The notes below the pieces were generated by a model. The model was not told the DNA's origin and did not search any database. It saw only the letters and a list, made by a program, of their open reading frames with translations. 64,000 nt of DNA from Paramesorhizobium endophyticum. GTDB lineage: Bacteria > Pseudomonadota > Alphaproteobacteria > Rhizobiales > Rhizobiaceae. The translations under genes and the position numbers were made by a program. The stretch covers positions 63,820 through 127,819 of the forward strand of contig NZ_BMHH01000013.1 of NCBI RefSeq assembly GCF_014640615.1, written 5' to 3'. Of this stretch, positions 14,445 through 22,061 are shown piece by piece. Each line of letters opens with the position of its first letter. The first letter of the stretch is position 1.

Positions 14445-14508
14445 CGCTAACTCACCCGCCAATGAACCCCACCTCTACACAATCCGCGCCCAGCGGGAAG
14501 GAGAACGC

Positions 14509-15465
14509 ATGGCCGTTTTGCCCGACTACACGAGCGGGACGATCACGCTCGCCAACGGATCGACAGCCGTCACCGGCACCGGCACCATGTTCCAGACGGC
14601 CGCATTCAGGGCCGGGGACACGCTGCAAATCCAGAATTTGACGGCGGTAATCGCGAGCGTCGACTCCAACACGAAATTGACGCTGACAGTCCCATGGACC
14701 GGCACGAGCCTAACAAACGCGCCTTATCGTGCTCGATACTTGCCAGACGGCGCGCGTGTCACCGCTGAAACAACGACGCTGATCGAACTGCTCGGCAACG
14801 GCAACCTCGAAGCCCTCGCCGCCCTGACACTTGCCGAAGGCAGTTATCTCCGCGCCACCGGCCCTGGCGCCATGGAAGCCGTTGATGGCAAAAACCTCGA
14901 TGCGCTGCGCTCTCTGTCGCTGGTTGCTGATAAGCTCCCATATGCCAGCGCGCAGGATACTCTCGATCTGACGGACTTTACGGCATCGGCACGCGCGCTC
15001 ATCAATCTTAGCGGTACCGCCGCCAATGGTACTATCCCTGTCATCACCGGCACTGGCGCATCTGCTGTGCGCCCCATCGTCGGCACGGTGTCGCAGGTGG
15101 GTGGTATCCCCACGGGTGCATTGTTTGAGGTCGGCAGTAATGCCAATGGATCGTATCTCCGGCTCCCCGGTGGATGGCAGGTGTGCTTGTATACCATCAC
15201 GATGCCGGCACAGGCTATAAATACAAGTGTCGCGGTCCCGTGGACCTATCCGGCAGCGTTTGTCGTCAAGCCATATCTCAAATACTCGGTCAACTACCCG
15301 GCAGCGGTCGCCAGCGATGTCGGCACCCAGGCTGACAATGGGGTCTATTGGGAGGCCCCGCCTGATACGGGGGCGGCGTACGCCGCACTGACGAGCTTTT
15401 CCTATCGATCCGCAGTCATCGGCCCCGTAGTTTACACCGTCACCGCAGAGGGGAGGTGGTACTGA
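14509..15465 (+). CDS. Phage tail fibre protein
   Basis: The 318-residue protein begins MAVLPDYTSGTITLANGSTA; 'TLANGSTAVTGTGTMFQTAA' is a typical start of short tail fibres that attach to the tail tip. The middle (about residues 85-170) is helical and Ala/Leu-rich. The C-terminal 120 residues are beta-rich with aromatics (YLRLPGGWQVCLYTITMP), probably the receptor-binding tip. GGGAAGGAG precedes the ATG. The TGA overlaps the ATG of the next gene. Confidence 0.75.
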   Translation: MAVLPDYTSGTITLANGSTAVTGTGTMFQTAAFRAGDTLQIQNLTAVIASVDSNTKLTLTVPWTGTSLTNAPYRARYLPDGARVTAETTTLIELLGNGNLEALAALTLAEGSYLRATGPGAMEAVDGKNLDALRSLSLVADKLPYASAQDTLDLTDFTASARALINLSGTAANGTIPVITGTGASAVRPIVGTVSQVGGIPTGALFEVGSNANGSYLRLPGGWQVCLYTITMPAQAINTSVAVPWTYPAAFVVKPYLKYSVNYPAAVASDVGTQADNGVYWEAPPDTGAAYAALTSFSYRSAVIGPVVYTVTAEGRWY

Positions 15466-15791
15466 TGCGCATATCCTTATCCCCGCAGTATCGGGCCGAC
15501 ACGCTCACCGTGGTCAGATCCGGAGATGTCCTAACCATCAGCGGTGAGCCTTATGATTTTTCGAGCCTGCCAGATGGCGCGACCATACCGGCAGGCACGA
15601 TCCCTTGTAAATTTATCGTCGGCCCTGTGGAGCGTATCGACGGTGAGATCAACCTGACGCTGCTCTTACCGCATGGGGCTAGCCCGTCGCAGGCGGTGGC
15701 CTATCCAGAGCCTATTACAGTAACGGCAGATGGTCCGGTTGCCATTCCGCACGACCCAGAGCCGGAGGATAATACCGATGTGGACGCCTGA
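15465..15791 (+). CDS. Small protein coupled to the tail fibre
   Basis: The 108-residue protein starts MRISLSPQYRADTLTVVRSG and is beta-rich with a Pro/Asp/Glu-rich acidic tail (HDPEPEDNTDVDA). It is coupled upstream by TGATG and overlaps the next gene by 14 bases. Position directly after the fibre gene suggests a fibre assembly or capping role. No known domain was recognised. Confidence 0.6.
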   Translation: MRISLSPQYRADTLTVVRSGDVLTISGEPYDFSSLPDGATIPAGTIPCKFIVGPVERIDGEINLTLLLPHGASPSQAVAYPEPITVTADGPVAIPHDPEPEDNTDVDA

Positions 15792-16116
15792 TCCCTCCAC
15801 CATCATCACCGCCGAGGCCAAACAGGCGCAGGCTATGACGGCGATGGTCAGCACCTACCGCGCGGCGATCCAGTCGCTCATCGACGCGAGGGCGATGGAA
15901 AAGCAGTATGACAGCGGCGCTACCCTCGCCAGCTACGTCAACTCGACCGTGCCGCAGTGGGCCGCAGAGGCTAATGCCTTTGTCGCCTGGCGCGATCAGG
16001 TCTGGGCCTATGCGCTGGCCGAGCTCGATAAGGTGCAGGCCGGGGAGCGCGGGCAGCCGACCGTTGAGGCGTTTTTGGCGGAGTTACCGGTGTTTGAGTG
16101 GCCCGACGCCGCGTAA
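15778..16116 (+). CDS. Probable tail fibre assembly protein
   Basis: The 112-residue helical protein starts MWTPDPSTIITAEAKQAQAM. It contains 'YVNSTVPQWAAEANAFVAWR' and 'VWAYALAELDKVQAG', a Trp-rich helical pattern often seen in proteins encoded after phage fibres that act as fibre chaperones. Its start lies inside the preceding gene. A 69-base gap follows before the muramidase. The role is inferred from position and composition. Confidence 0.6.
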   Translation: MWTPDPSTIITAEAKQAQAMTAMVSTYRAAIQSLIDARAMEKQYDSGATLASYVNSTVPQWAAEANAFVAWRDQVWAYALAELDKVQAGERGQPTVEAFLAELPVFEWPDAA

Positions 16117-16185
16117 GCATCCCCAACAATCTGACCAACTATGCCGCCCTCTGAGGTGGTTTTTTCATTGCCGAAAGGAAACATC

Positions 16186-16944
16186 ATGGACCGCAATTTC
16201 GAGCGGGCGCTTTCGTGCGTCCTGAAACACGAGGGCGGCTGGGCCGACAATCCCGCCGATCCGGGCGGCGCAACCATGAAAGGCGTCACGCTGGCGACCT
16301 TTCGCCGCTATGTGAAGCCGAATGCGACAAAGGCCGATCTGCGCAAGATCACCGATGCGCAGCTTTCGACCATCTACCGCCGCCATTACTGGGACGCCGT
16401 AGCGGGCGCTGAATTGCCGGATGGCGTGGATTATGCCGTGTTCGATTTCGCGGTGAACAGCGGTCCGTCTCGGGCGGCGAAATATCTTCAAGCCGTGGCT
16501 GGCGTGACGCAGGATGGCAAAATCGGCCCGGCCACGCTCAAGGCGGTGCGCGCCAAGGCTCATGCGTCCGTCATTCACGAGCTTTGCGACAATCGGCTAG
16601 CCTTCCTGCAACGCCTCGACACGTGGAAGACATTCGGCAAAGGTTGGTCATCGCGTGTCCTGGGCGTTCGCACGGAAGCCTTGAGGATGGCCGCGCCCGG
16701 CTCGGATATTCCGAACCCGGCACCGTTGAAGGCTATCCCTGTCACTAAGAAGCAGGCCGCGAAGGACGTTGCCAAATCCAAGCGCTTTTGGACATGGCTC
16801 GCCACGGGCGCGGCAACCCCGCTTGCAGCATTCGGCGCGCTCGATTGGCGGGTGCAGCTTGCGCTCGTCGTCGTCGTCGTCGGCTTCTCGGTCTATGCGA
16901 TTTCGGCCATGCCGCAGGTGCGCAAGGCTTTAGGGCTGACGTGA
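16186..16944 (+). CDS. Endolysin: GH108 N-acetylmuramidase with C-terminal membrane segment
   Basis: The 252-residue protein starts MDRNFERALSCVLKHEGGWA. 'HEGGWADNPADPGGATMKGV' is the GH108 signature with catalytic Glu16; the peptidoglycan-binding half follows ('GVTQDGKIGPATLKAVRAKA'). Residues about 200-250 hold two hydrophobic segments (TWLATGAATPLAAFGALDW, VQLALVVVVVGFSVYAISA), a membrane tail seen in some alphaproteobacterial phage muramidases. It cleaves host peptidoglycan at lysis. AAAGGAAA precedes the ATG; an upstream ATG at 16141 lacks one. The TGA overlaps the next ATG. Confidence 0.9.
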   Translation: MDRNFERALSCVLKHEGGWADNPADPGGATMKGVTLATFRRYVKPNATKADLRKITDAQLSTIYRRHYWDAVAGAELPDGVDYAVFDFAVNSGPSRAAKYLQAVAGVTQDGKIGPATLKAVRAKAHASVIHELCDNRLAFLQRLDTWKTFGKGWSSRVLGVRTEALRMAAPGSDIPNPAPLKAIPVTKKQAAKDVAKSKRFWTWLATGAATPLAAFGALDWRVQLALVVVVVGFSVYAISAMPQVRKALGLT

Positions 16945-17216
16945 TGCTGGCCCTCCTCAAATATTGGCAGATCGGCGCAGGGGCGGCGGTGGGCGCGTTG
17001 CTCGCTGCCGGTCCTGTCTATCTCTACGGCGCTGCGCATGGCCGTCAGCAAGCGGCTTTGTCGGCAGCAGAGGCAACGGTAGCGGCTATCTCGAAAAGGG
17101 GCGATGTGGATGAAAAGATTATTGGCATGGACGGCTATCGCCTCTGCCTTGAGCTTGGTGGTGGGATGCCAGAGTGCGCCGACCAATTGCGCCGGGTGGA
17201 AGCGGATAAGCCTTAA
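16944..17216 (+). CDS. i-spanin (Rz-like)
   Basis: The 90-residue protein starts MLALLKYWQIGAGAAVGALL, one N-terminal transmembrane helix (about residues 8-30). A helical periplasmic part with Ala/Gln/Glu follows and two Cys near the end. It is coupled to the muramidase by TGATG, and a lipoprotein gene starts inside it in another frame. That nested arrangement is diagnostic of Rz/Rz1 spanin pairs, which fuse inner and outer membranes at the last step of lysis. It is short for an Rz. Confidence 0.75.
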   Translation: MLALLKYWQIGAGAAVGALLAAGPVYLYGAAHGRQQAALSAAEATVAAISKRGDVDEKIIGMDGYRLCLELGGGMPECADQLRRVEADKP

Positions 17217-17313
17217 GCCCGCGACGGCGGTCTATCTCGCGGGCAATGACACCACGGCAGGGCAGGGGATTGCCGGACATAATGCCTATGGCAAAGCGGC
17301 GGGGTGCTGGTGA
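17110..17313 (+). CDS. o-spanin lipoprotein (Rz1-like), nested in Rz frame
   Basis: The 67-residue product starts MKRLLAWTAIASALSLVVGC, an outer-membrane lipoprotein signal with Cys20. The mature part contains NCAGW and ends in 'IAGHNAYGKAAGCW', a pattern I recognise from alphaproteobacterial phage Rz1 proteins. It starts inside the i-spanin gene (out of frame) and continues about 100 bases beyond it. AAGGGG lies about 10 bases upstream. The TGA overlaps the ATG of the XhlA-like gene. Confidence 0.8.
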   Translation: MKRLLAWTAIASALSLVVGCQSAPTNCAGWKRISLKPATAVYLAGNDTTAGQGIAGHNAYGKAAGCW

Positions 17314-17597
17314 TGCTACCGGAAACAGACCTTCCATCTCGGATGGGCGCGGTAGAACTGCACCTCACCTCATTGCTGCCGCGTGTCACAGCGCTGGAGC
17401 AATGGCAACGTCAATCGGAAATCGCTGACGCGCGCACCGATGAGAAATGGAAGAACGTGGACAAGCGATTTGACGACCTCGACAAGAAAATTGAGAAGGT
17501 GAGCGGCATTCTATCAAAGATAATGTGGCTGATCATATCGGGCCTCATCACCGCCTTTGTGGTGTTTCTCATTGGCGGCGGATTAAAACCATTATAA
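17313..17597 (+). CDS. XhlA-like hemolysin/holin component
   Basis: The 94-residue protein begins MLPETDLPSRMGAVELHLTS. It has a helical coiled-coil region (WKNVDKRFDDLDKKIEKVSG, about residues 48-70) and a single C-terminal membrane helix (IMWLIISGLITAFVVFLIGG). This is the XhlA layout of a membrane-anchored coiled-coil protein that cooperates with a holin. Its ATG overlaps the o-spanin stop, and it completes the lysis cassette. A separate multi-pass holin was not found; the muramidase tail may contribute. Confidence 0.78.
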   Translation: MLPETDLPSRMGAVELHLTSLLPRVTALEQWQRQSEIADARTDEKWKNVDKRFDDLDKKIEKVSGILSKIMWLIISGLITAFVVFLIGGGLKPL

Positions 17598-17719
17598 ATT
17601 CTCGAAAATAATTAAAATTGCAAGCTTAACCACGATTACTAAAATAGAAAATACGCATATTGCTTTCGCAACCTCCTGCAACTCTAAATACAGTTGTAAA
17701 GAAAATTTGGGGAAGCGGG

Positions 17720-17929
17720 ATGAGTCATACGGACGATGATAAGGCATGTCTATCATACATTGCCGACATACTTCGCGAATTATTTAAGTTGGTGGATCAG
17801 AAGAAGCACTTCTGGGTTGCCTGCACAATCGGCTTGGCAATTTCAGCTGTCGAGAAAGCCCTCCGAAAGGAAGGAGGAAATCTTAAGTCAACACCAACCA
17901 TTAGGTTGGTGATTGACAATACCGAATGA
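17720..17929 (+). CDS. Small AT-rich prophage protein, unknown function
   Basis: The 69-residue protein starts MSHTDDDKACLSYIADILRE and is helical with a short hydrophobic stretch (WVACTIGLAISAV). GGGGAAGCGGG immediately precedes the ATG. The flanking region (17598-17720) is clearly more AT-rich than the rest of the prophage, suggesting a different origin. It lies between the lysis cassette and the thermonuclease near the att site, a frequent cargo position. The family was not recognised. Confidence 0.6.
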   Translation: MSHTDDDKACLSYIADILRELFKLVDQKKHFWVACTIGLAISAVEKALRKEGGNLKSTPTIRLVIDNTE

Positions 17930-17949
17930 TGAAACCGGAAGGCGGCGTG

Positions 17950-18372
17950 TTACTCACACCAACTGCGCCGCTTGCCACCCCACGGCCGGGCCAACATCTC
18001 AGATATAAGCGCCTCACCCACATCCTTACCATTGACGGTTATCGTCGCCAGCGTGCGACCGTAGCGGTCCTTGATGCGGCCTGAGTCGGGATCGCCGCGC
18101 TTGATGACAGGCTCGCCGGCCGCGAGCAACTCCGCGAGGCGGCGCTTGGCTACCAGTCCAAGCCTGCGCTCGGCATCGCATTTCGGGCGGCTGATTTCCG
18201 GTGCGTCGACGTTGGCGATGCGGATGCGCTCACGGTTCACGGTGATGGTGTCGCCGTCGATGACGCATGCGCCGCGCGCGACGGCAGTGCATGACCCGGC
18301 GCTGGCGTCGTGGGTATAGACAACAGCGGACAGGACGGATAAAAAGGCGGCAGAAATTGGTTTCCAATTCAC
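17950..18372 (-). CDS. Secreted thermonuclease-family (SNase-like) protein
   Basis: The 140-residue protein has an N-terminal signal (MNWKPISAAFLSVLSAVVYT) followed by a staphylococcal-nuclease fold. The hallmark residues are present: V-I-D-G-D-T-I (Asp39 and Asp41), R-I-R-I-A-N-V-D-A-P-E (Arg51, Asp56, Glu59) and D-R-Y-G-R-T near residue 105. It would hydrolyse nucleic acids in the periplasm or outside the cell with calcium. It faces the lysis genes and is the last gene before the att remnant, a common cargo position, so it may act against incoming DNA or in nutrition. The full domain appears intact. Confidence 0.85.
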   Translation of the reverse strand: MNWKPISAAFLSVLSAVVYTHDASAGSCTAVARGACVIDGDTITVNRERIRIANVDAPEISRPKCDAERRLGLVAKRRLAELLAAGEPVIKRGDPDSGRIKDRYGRTLATITVNGKDVGEALISEMLARPWGGKRRSWCE

Positions 18373-18462
18373 GATATGTTCCCGTGTTTTTAGAGGGGAA
18401 TCAGATGGGTCATTGGAAACCGGGATAGCGGAATTGCAATGCCTCCGCCGATCTTTCGATTA

Positions 18463-18507
18463 CTCTTAATCAGCGGGTCACAGGTTCGATCCCTGTCGCA
18501 CCCACCA
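18463..18507 (+). other. attR: 3' remnant of tRNA-Lys(CUU)
   Basis: The 45 bases begin with the anticodon loop CTCTTAA and continue through the T-arm (GGTTCGATCCC) to the terminal CCACCA. Upstream sequence does not form the D-arm or 5' half, so this is not a whole tRNA gene. A duplicated tRNA 3' end at the junction between phage and host genes is the standard product of integration into a tRNA gene. The intact tRNA-Lys and integrase should be at the other prophage end, outside the window. Confidence 0.85.
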
Positions 18508-18785
18508 TTTCCTCAACGTGATGCGCAGATTTCATAAGTGCCGGTTTCCAGCAGGTTGGAAACGATAGCGTTTTTACGTTTCTTCCTTGCCGCCGCCGTA
18601 ATCGCTTGCCATATGTCGGGGGGCGGCAATCTGTCATCAATATTTGATCCTTGCCTGCCACAATTGCGGCGCATGATGTTATCCAGAGATCGATGGCGTT
18701 TTGGGATCATGCGTTGGAAGACGACTGCTGAACAGTTCCTTAAACTCTGTCAGCTATGGCTCTATTGGGGTGGATTGGGAACTGA

Positions 18786-19448
18786 ATGGAAAGTTTTCTG
18801 GGCGATCTGGGGCATTTCATCTCGGCGCATGGCGCATGGGCCGGGCCGATTGTCGGGCTAATCGCGTTTGGCGAGTCGCTGGCGATTCTCGGCATGTTCG
18901 TCCCGGCGACGCCGATCATGCTTCTGATCGGCGGCTTGATCGGAGCCGGCATCATAGAGCCTTTCTCCGTCATCCTCGGGGCCATCATCGGCGCTGTCAT
19001 CGGCGATATCATTTCCTATCTGCTCGGCTGGTGGGTCGGGCGCAGCATCGTCCATAAATGGCCGCTCAACAGGCATCGTCAGGGCGTGGCGCGGGCGCGG
19101 CTCTATTTCCGCCGCTATGGTTTCGCCGCCGTGTTCTTCGGGCGTTTCTTCGGTCCCATCCGCTGTACGGTCCCGCTGGTGGCGGGCATGATGTCGATGG
19201 ACCAGAAGCGCTTCCAGACAGCCAATGTGCTTTCCGCCGCCGTCTGGGCGCCGCTGATGTTCGCGCCGGGCTGGCTCGCGGGGAAGGGCGCCGGAGTCTT
19301 CGCCAATATGGATAGCACTCATTTGATGTGGCTCACGATTGCCGCAACGGTCGTCGCTCTTATCGCCACGGTCGTCGGCGTCCGCTTCTTCAAAGCCCGC
19401 CCGCGCCGCGAGCGCAGACGTCGGCCGCAGATTTCGCCGGCGGAGTGA
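18786..19448 (+). CDS. DedA family inner-membrane protein
   Basis: The 220-residue protein has about five hydrophobic segments. It carries the DedA signatures 'GPIVGLIAFGESLAILGMFV', 'GDIISYLLGWWVGR', 'FFGRFFGPIRCTVPLVAGMM' and a basic C-terminus (RPRRERRRR). DedA/VTT proteins are implicated in lipid scrambling and undecaprenyl-phosphate recycling at the inner membrane. The 280 bases between it and the att site hold no convincing gene. It is probably a single-gene unit. Length fits the family. Confidence 0.9.
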   Translation: MESFLGDLGHFISAHGAWAGPIVGLIAFGESLAILGMFVPATPIMLLIGGLIGAGIIEPFSVILGAIIGAVIGDIISYLLGWWVGRSIVHKWPLNRHRQGVARARLYFRRYGFAAVFFGRFFGPIRCTVPLVAGMMSMDQKRFQTANVLSAAVWAPLMFAPGWLAGKGAGVFANMDSTHLMWLTIAATVVALIATVVGVRFFKARPRRERRRRPQISPAE

Positions 19449-19572
19449 AGGGAAAGGGGGATTAGGCAGCATGTTTCGGCGTTTGCCGGCGACTGCTGTC
19501 GCAAGCCCACTGCCCTCCATTCACATTCACCTGAACTCGTCCTTATTTCTCCCGGTTACATTTTAGTGCCTT

Positions 19573-19629
19573 CTTGTCCGTTTTTTTGCGCGTGGTTATC
19601 TCGCTCGTGAAATCCCACAAACGGACAAG
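19573..19629 (+). promoter_or_regulatory. Inverted repeat covering the ribosome binding site of the FMN reductase gene
   Basis: CTTGTCCGTTT (19573-19583) and AAACGGACAAG (19619-19629) are perfect 11-bp inverted copies separated by 35 bases. The right arm runs into AAGGA, the likely ribosome binding site of the gene starting at 19639. It could be a protein operator or an mRNA hairpin that hides the translation start. Confidence 0.5.
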
Positions 19630-19638
19630 GACTGCCGG

Positions 19639-20205
19639 ATGAAACCCAAGCTTCATATCATTATCTGTTCCACCCGACCGGGCCGCATGGGGCCGAAGAT
19701 CGCCGAATGGTTCCATGGCTTCGCGCAGAAGCATGGCAAGTTCGATGCGGAGCTCGTGGATCTCGCGGATTTCGCGCTGCCTGTTTTCGACGAGCCGAAC
19801 CACCCGCGTCTGAAGCAATATGAAAACCCGCATACCAAGGCCTGGAGCGCCAGCGTCGAGGCGGCGGATGCCTTCGTCTTCGTGACGCCGGAATATAATT
19901 ATTCGCCGCCGCCGTCCTTCGTGAACGCCATCACCTACCTCTCGTCGGAATGGAGCTACAAGGCGGCCGCGATCTTGAGCTATGCCTTTGTCTCCGGCGG
20001 CACGCGTGCTGCGCAGGTTGCCCGGCTGCACCTCGCCAATATGAAGATGGTGCCGCTCCAGGAAGGGATCGCCGTGCCCGGCTTCCCGCAGTTCATCGGC
20101 GAGGATGGCGTGTTCCGGCCAAATGAGCTGATCGAGGCGAGCGCGACGACGGTGCTCGACGAGCTCGAGCGCTGGAATACGGGCCTCAAGGTCATCCGCG
20201 GCTGA
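19639..20205 (+). CDS. NADPH-dependent FMN reductase family protein
   Basis: The 188-residue flavodoxin-fold protein starts MKPKLHIIICSTRPGRMGPK. 'STRPGRMGPKIAEW' is the FMN-phosphate loop and 'FVTPEYNYSPPPSFVNAITY' the second FMN-binding loop of the NAD(P)H-dependent FMN/quinone reductase family. It is a soluble cytoplasmic enzyme that probably reduces flavin, quinone or chromate-type substrates. It stands alone, with a clear terminator at 20230 and an 11-bp inverted repeat over its ribosome binding site, suggesting stress-controlled expression. Confidence 0.88.
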   Translation: MKPKLHIIICSTRPGRMGPKIAEWFHGFAQKHGKFDAELVDLADFALPVFDEPNHPRLKQYENPHTKAWSASVEAADAFVFVTPEYNYSPPPSFVNAITYLSSEWSYKAAAILSYAFVSGGTRAAQVARLHLANMKMVPLQEGIAVPGFPQFIGEDGVFRPNELIEASATTVLDELERWNTGLKVIRG

Positions 20206-20229
20206 TTTTCATTACGCCTGCATTACGGA

Positions 20230-20259
20230 GCCGCTCTGGTTATGCCAGGGCGGCTTTTT
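20230..20259 (+). terminator. Rho-independent terminator of the FMN reductase gene
   Basis: GCCGCTCTGG (20230-20239) pairs with CCAGGGCGGC (20245-20254), with one G-U pair, over a five-base loop. TTTTT follows. It is 25 bases after the reductase stop. Confidence 0.88.
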
Positions 20260-20411
20260 GCACGGCGGGGTGTGGCATTTCTGCCGCAATCACGAAATAT
20301 ATACCATTTTCATAAACCATGAGCCTTATCTGCTTATTGACGCATGGGCTCAATGATCCCATCCTTAAACAAGATTAACCTTTGAGGCAAAATCAAGGTT
20401 TGGAGGTTGGC

Positions 20412-20600
20412 ATGGCGCGTATCTACGATCTTGGTGTTCGTCCCATGGTGACGCTGTTGGGAAGGCTCCTGGCCTGTCTGGAACGTCCGCTCTTCGCCAT
20501 GGCGCATACGACAGACGAAGTCGCCGCGCGGCGCAAGCGACGGACGGAGCGGGCCGAGGACGATGTGCTCTGGTGCTGGAAGCAGCGTGGCTTCTGGTAG
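20412..20600 (+). CDS. Small conserved-type hypothetical protein
   Basis: The 62-residue protein starts MARIYDLGVRPMVTLLGRLL and contains a weakly hydrophobic helix, then a very basic segment (AARRKRRTERAED) and an aromatic end (VLWCWKQRGFW). GGAGG lies five bases before the ATG, and a terminator follows at 20628. An upstream in-frame ATG at 20382 has no such site. No domain was recognised; the good translation signals argue that it is real. Confidence 0.65.
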   Translation: MARIYDLGVRPMVTLLGRLLACLERPLFAMAHTTDEVAARRKRRTERAEDDVLWCWKQRGFW

Positions 20601-20627
20601 GCGCTTTGGCGATTGCCATTGAACGAC

Positions 20628-20669
20628 AGGCTGGATGGGGTGGTCGCTCCGTCCAGCCTTTCTTTTTGT
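20628..20669 (+). terminator. Rho-independent terminator of the 62-residue gene
   Basis: AGGCTGGA (20628-20635) pairs with TCCAGCCT (20652-20659), with a 16-base loop that can pair further. TTCTTTTTGT follows. Confidence 0.8.
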
Positions 20670-20757
20670 CTCCACGCGGTTGGAAAAAATTACCTCCTTT
20701 TCGGTGCGGCTGATAACAGACGTCCTGCAAGTCGCACCAATCGTAGTTTATCTATTC

Positions 20758-20780
20758 AAATCAATGATTTAGATTGATTT
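20758..20780 (+). promoter_or_regulatory. Inverted repeat in the sulfate operon promoter region
   Basis: AAATCAAT (20758-20765) and ATTGATTT (20773-20780) are perfect inverted copies with a seven-base spacer, about 57 bases before the start of the sulfate-binding protein gene. The size and AT content suit a LysR- or Rrf2-type regulator of sulfur uptake. No regulator is encoded nearby, so the partner is unknown. Confidence 0.4.
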
Positions 20781-20836
20781 CATGCTTTGTGGGGGTAAAT
20801 TCCACACCCAAGGTTTCCACGGGTGGGATGTGATCC

Positions 20837-21841
20837 ATGAAGAAAATTATTCTCTATGCGGCGGTGGCTTTGGCCTTGGGGGCGGGGCAGGCCCGTGCCG
20901 AGGAGCCGAAGGAGATACTCAACGTCTCCTATGATATCGGCCGCGAGCTCTATGAGCAGATCGACAAGGCGTTCGAAGCCAAGTGGAAAGCCGAGACCGG
21001 CAAGGACATCACCGTCAACCAATCGCATGCCGGTTCGTCCAAGCAGGCCCGCTCGATCCTGGAGGGGCTGGAGGCGGATGTCGTCACCTTCAATCAGGTG
21101 ACGGATGTGCAGGTGCTGCACGACAAGGGCAAGCTCATTCCCGCTGAGTGGCAATCGCGCCTGCCCAACAATTCCTCGCCCTATTATTCGCTGCCGGCCT
21201 TCCTGGTGCGCGCGGGCAATCCGAAAAACATCCGCAACTGGGACGATCTGGTGCGCGACGACGTGCAGGTGATCTTCCCCAACCCAAAGACCTCCGGCAA
21301 TGGGCGCTATACCTATCTGGCGGCGACGGCCTACGCCAAGGAAGCCTTCAACAATGACGACGCCAAGGTGCGTGAGTTCATCACCAAGCTGTTCAAGCAT
21401 GTGCCCGTGTTCGACACCGGCGGGCGAGGGGCGACCACGACATTCACCGAGCGGGGTATTGGCGATGTGCTGATCACCTTCGAGGCCGAAGTGCTGGGTA
21501 CGCAGAAGCAGCTCGGAAAGGACAAGTACGATGTCGTCGTGCCCCCCATCAGCCTGCTTTCGGAGTTTCCGGTGACGCTGGTGGACAAGGTGGCCGACAA
21601 GCGCGGCTCGCGCGCCGTGTCGGAAGCCTATCTCAACTTTCTCTATTCGCAGGACGGGCAGGACATCATCGCCCGCAATTTCAACCGCGTGCAGGATGAG
21701 ACGGTCAAGGCCAAATACAAGGACCAGTTCCCCGATGTGCGGCTGGTACGGGTGGAGGATGCGTTCGGCGGCTGGAAGAAGGTCACCGAGGAGCATTTCG
21801 CCGAGGGCGGGATTCTGGACCAACTGTTTACCGCGCGGTGA
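20837..21841 (+). CDS. sbp: Sulfate/thiosulfate ABC transporter substrate-binding protein
   Basis: The 334-residue protein has a signal peptide (MKKIILYAAVALALGAGQAR) and the Sbp/CysP pattern. 'NVSYDIGRELYEQIDKAFEA' and 'VNQSHAGSSKQARSILEGLE' carry the sulfate-binding loops, then 'VIFPNPKTSGNGRYTYLAA' and 'FDTGGRGATTTFTERGIGDV'. It captures sulfate in the periplasm for the CysTW permease encoded just downstream. A 220-base gap containing a large palindromic element separates it from cysT. Several hydrophobic and His-containing motifs match the family throughout and length is normal. Confidence 0.95.
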   Translation: MKKIILYAAVALALGAGQARAEEPKEILNVSYDIGRELYEQIDKAFEAKWKAETGKDITVNQSHAGSSKQARSILEGLEADVVTFNQVTDVQVLHDKGKLIPAEWQSRLPNNSSPYYSLPAFLVRAGNPKNIRNWDDLVRDDVQVIFPNPKTSGNGRYTYLAATAYAKEAFNNDDAKVREFITKLFKHVPVFDTGGRGATTTFTERGIGDVLITFEAEVLGTQKQLGKDKYDVVVPPISLLSEFPVTLVDKVADKRGSRAVSEAYLNFLYSQDGQDIIARNFNRVQDETVKAKYKDQFPDVRLVRVEDAFGGWKKVTEEHFAEGGILDQLFTAR

Positions 21842-21880
21842 GGGGAAGCAACCCAATGGAGATGCCGGCGCTCTACGTTG

Positions 21881-22037
21881 CCCCCCTCTGTCCTGCCGGA
21901 CATCTCCCCCGCAAGGGGGGAGATTGGCTGGCACGACGATCATCGCCTATTATGCTACGTTTGCGATTAGGGCCGAGCGCTGATGAAAGCGTAATCTCCC
22001 CCCTTGCGGGGGAGATGTCCGGCAGGACAGAGGGGGG
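21881..22037. repeat. Palindromic mosaic element, copy A (inside the sulfate operon)
   Basis: A 45-bp arm beginning CCCCCCTCTGTCCTGCCGG (21881) is repeated inverted at the other end, finishing GGCAGGACAGAGGGGGG (22037), around a 67-bp centre. Each arm itself contains the hairpin CTCCCCC-GCAA-GGGGGG. Three related copies occur in the window (25463, 53484, 57276). They resemble the RIME/Bru-RS class of rhizobial and Brucella intergenic palindromes, by appearance only. Confidence 0.85.
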
Positions 22038-22061
22038 CGCTGTCCCGCCGGCGGTTCAAAG

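Larger units (their letters stand above)
1..18507. mobile_element. Late half of a siphovirus-type prophage, left end outside the window
   Basis: A continuous block of phage genes runs from the window edge to a tRNA-Lys 3' remnant at 18463-18507. It includes antirepressor, tape measure, tail tip, fibre-like proteins, muramidase, spanins and an XhlA-like protein. Tape measure with a long J-like tail tip and no sheath or baseplate genes indicates a long non-contractile tail. Integrase, cI-type repressor, terminase, portal and capsid genes are not in the window and should lie to the left. Host-type genes start at 18786. The boundary is inferred from the att remnant and gene content. Confidence 0.9.

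Noticed and set aside
18470-18710. Minus-strand frames ending in MVGATGIEPVTR-like sequence
   Set aside because: This is the well-known artefact of translating the tRNA 3' end in reverse; the sequence is the tRNA-Lys att remnant.
20780-21943. 387-codon minus-strand frame opposite sbp
   Set aside because: The plus strand encodes a complete sulfate-binding protein with signal peptide; the minus frame has no recognisable domain.
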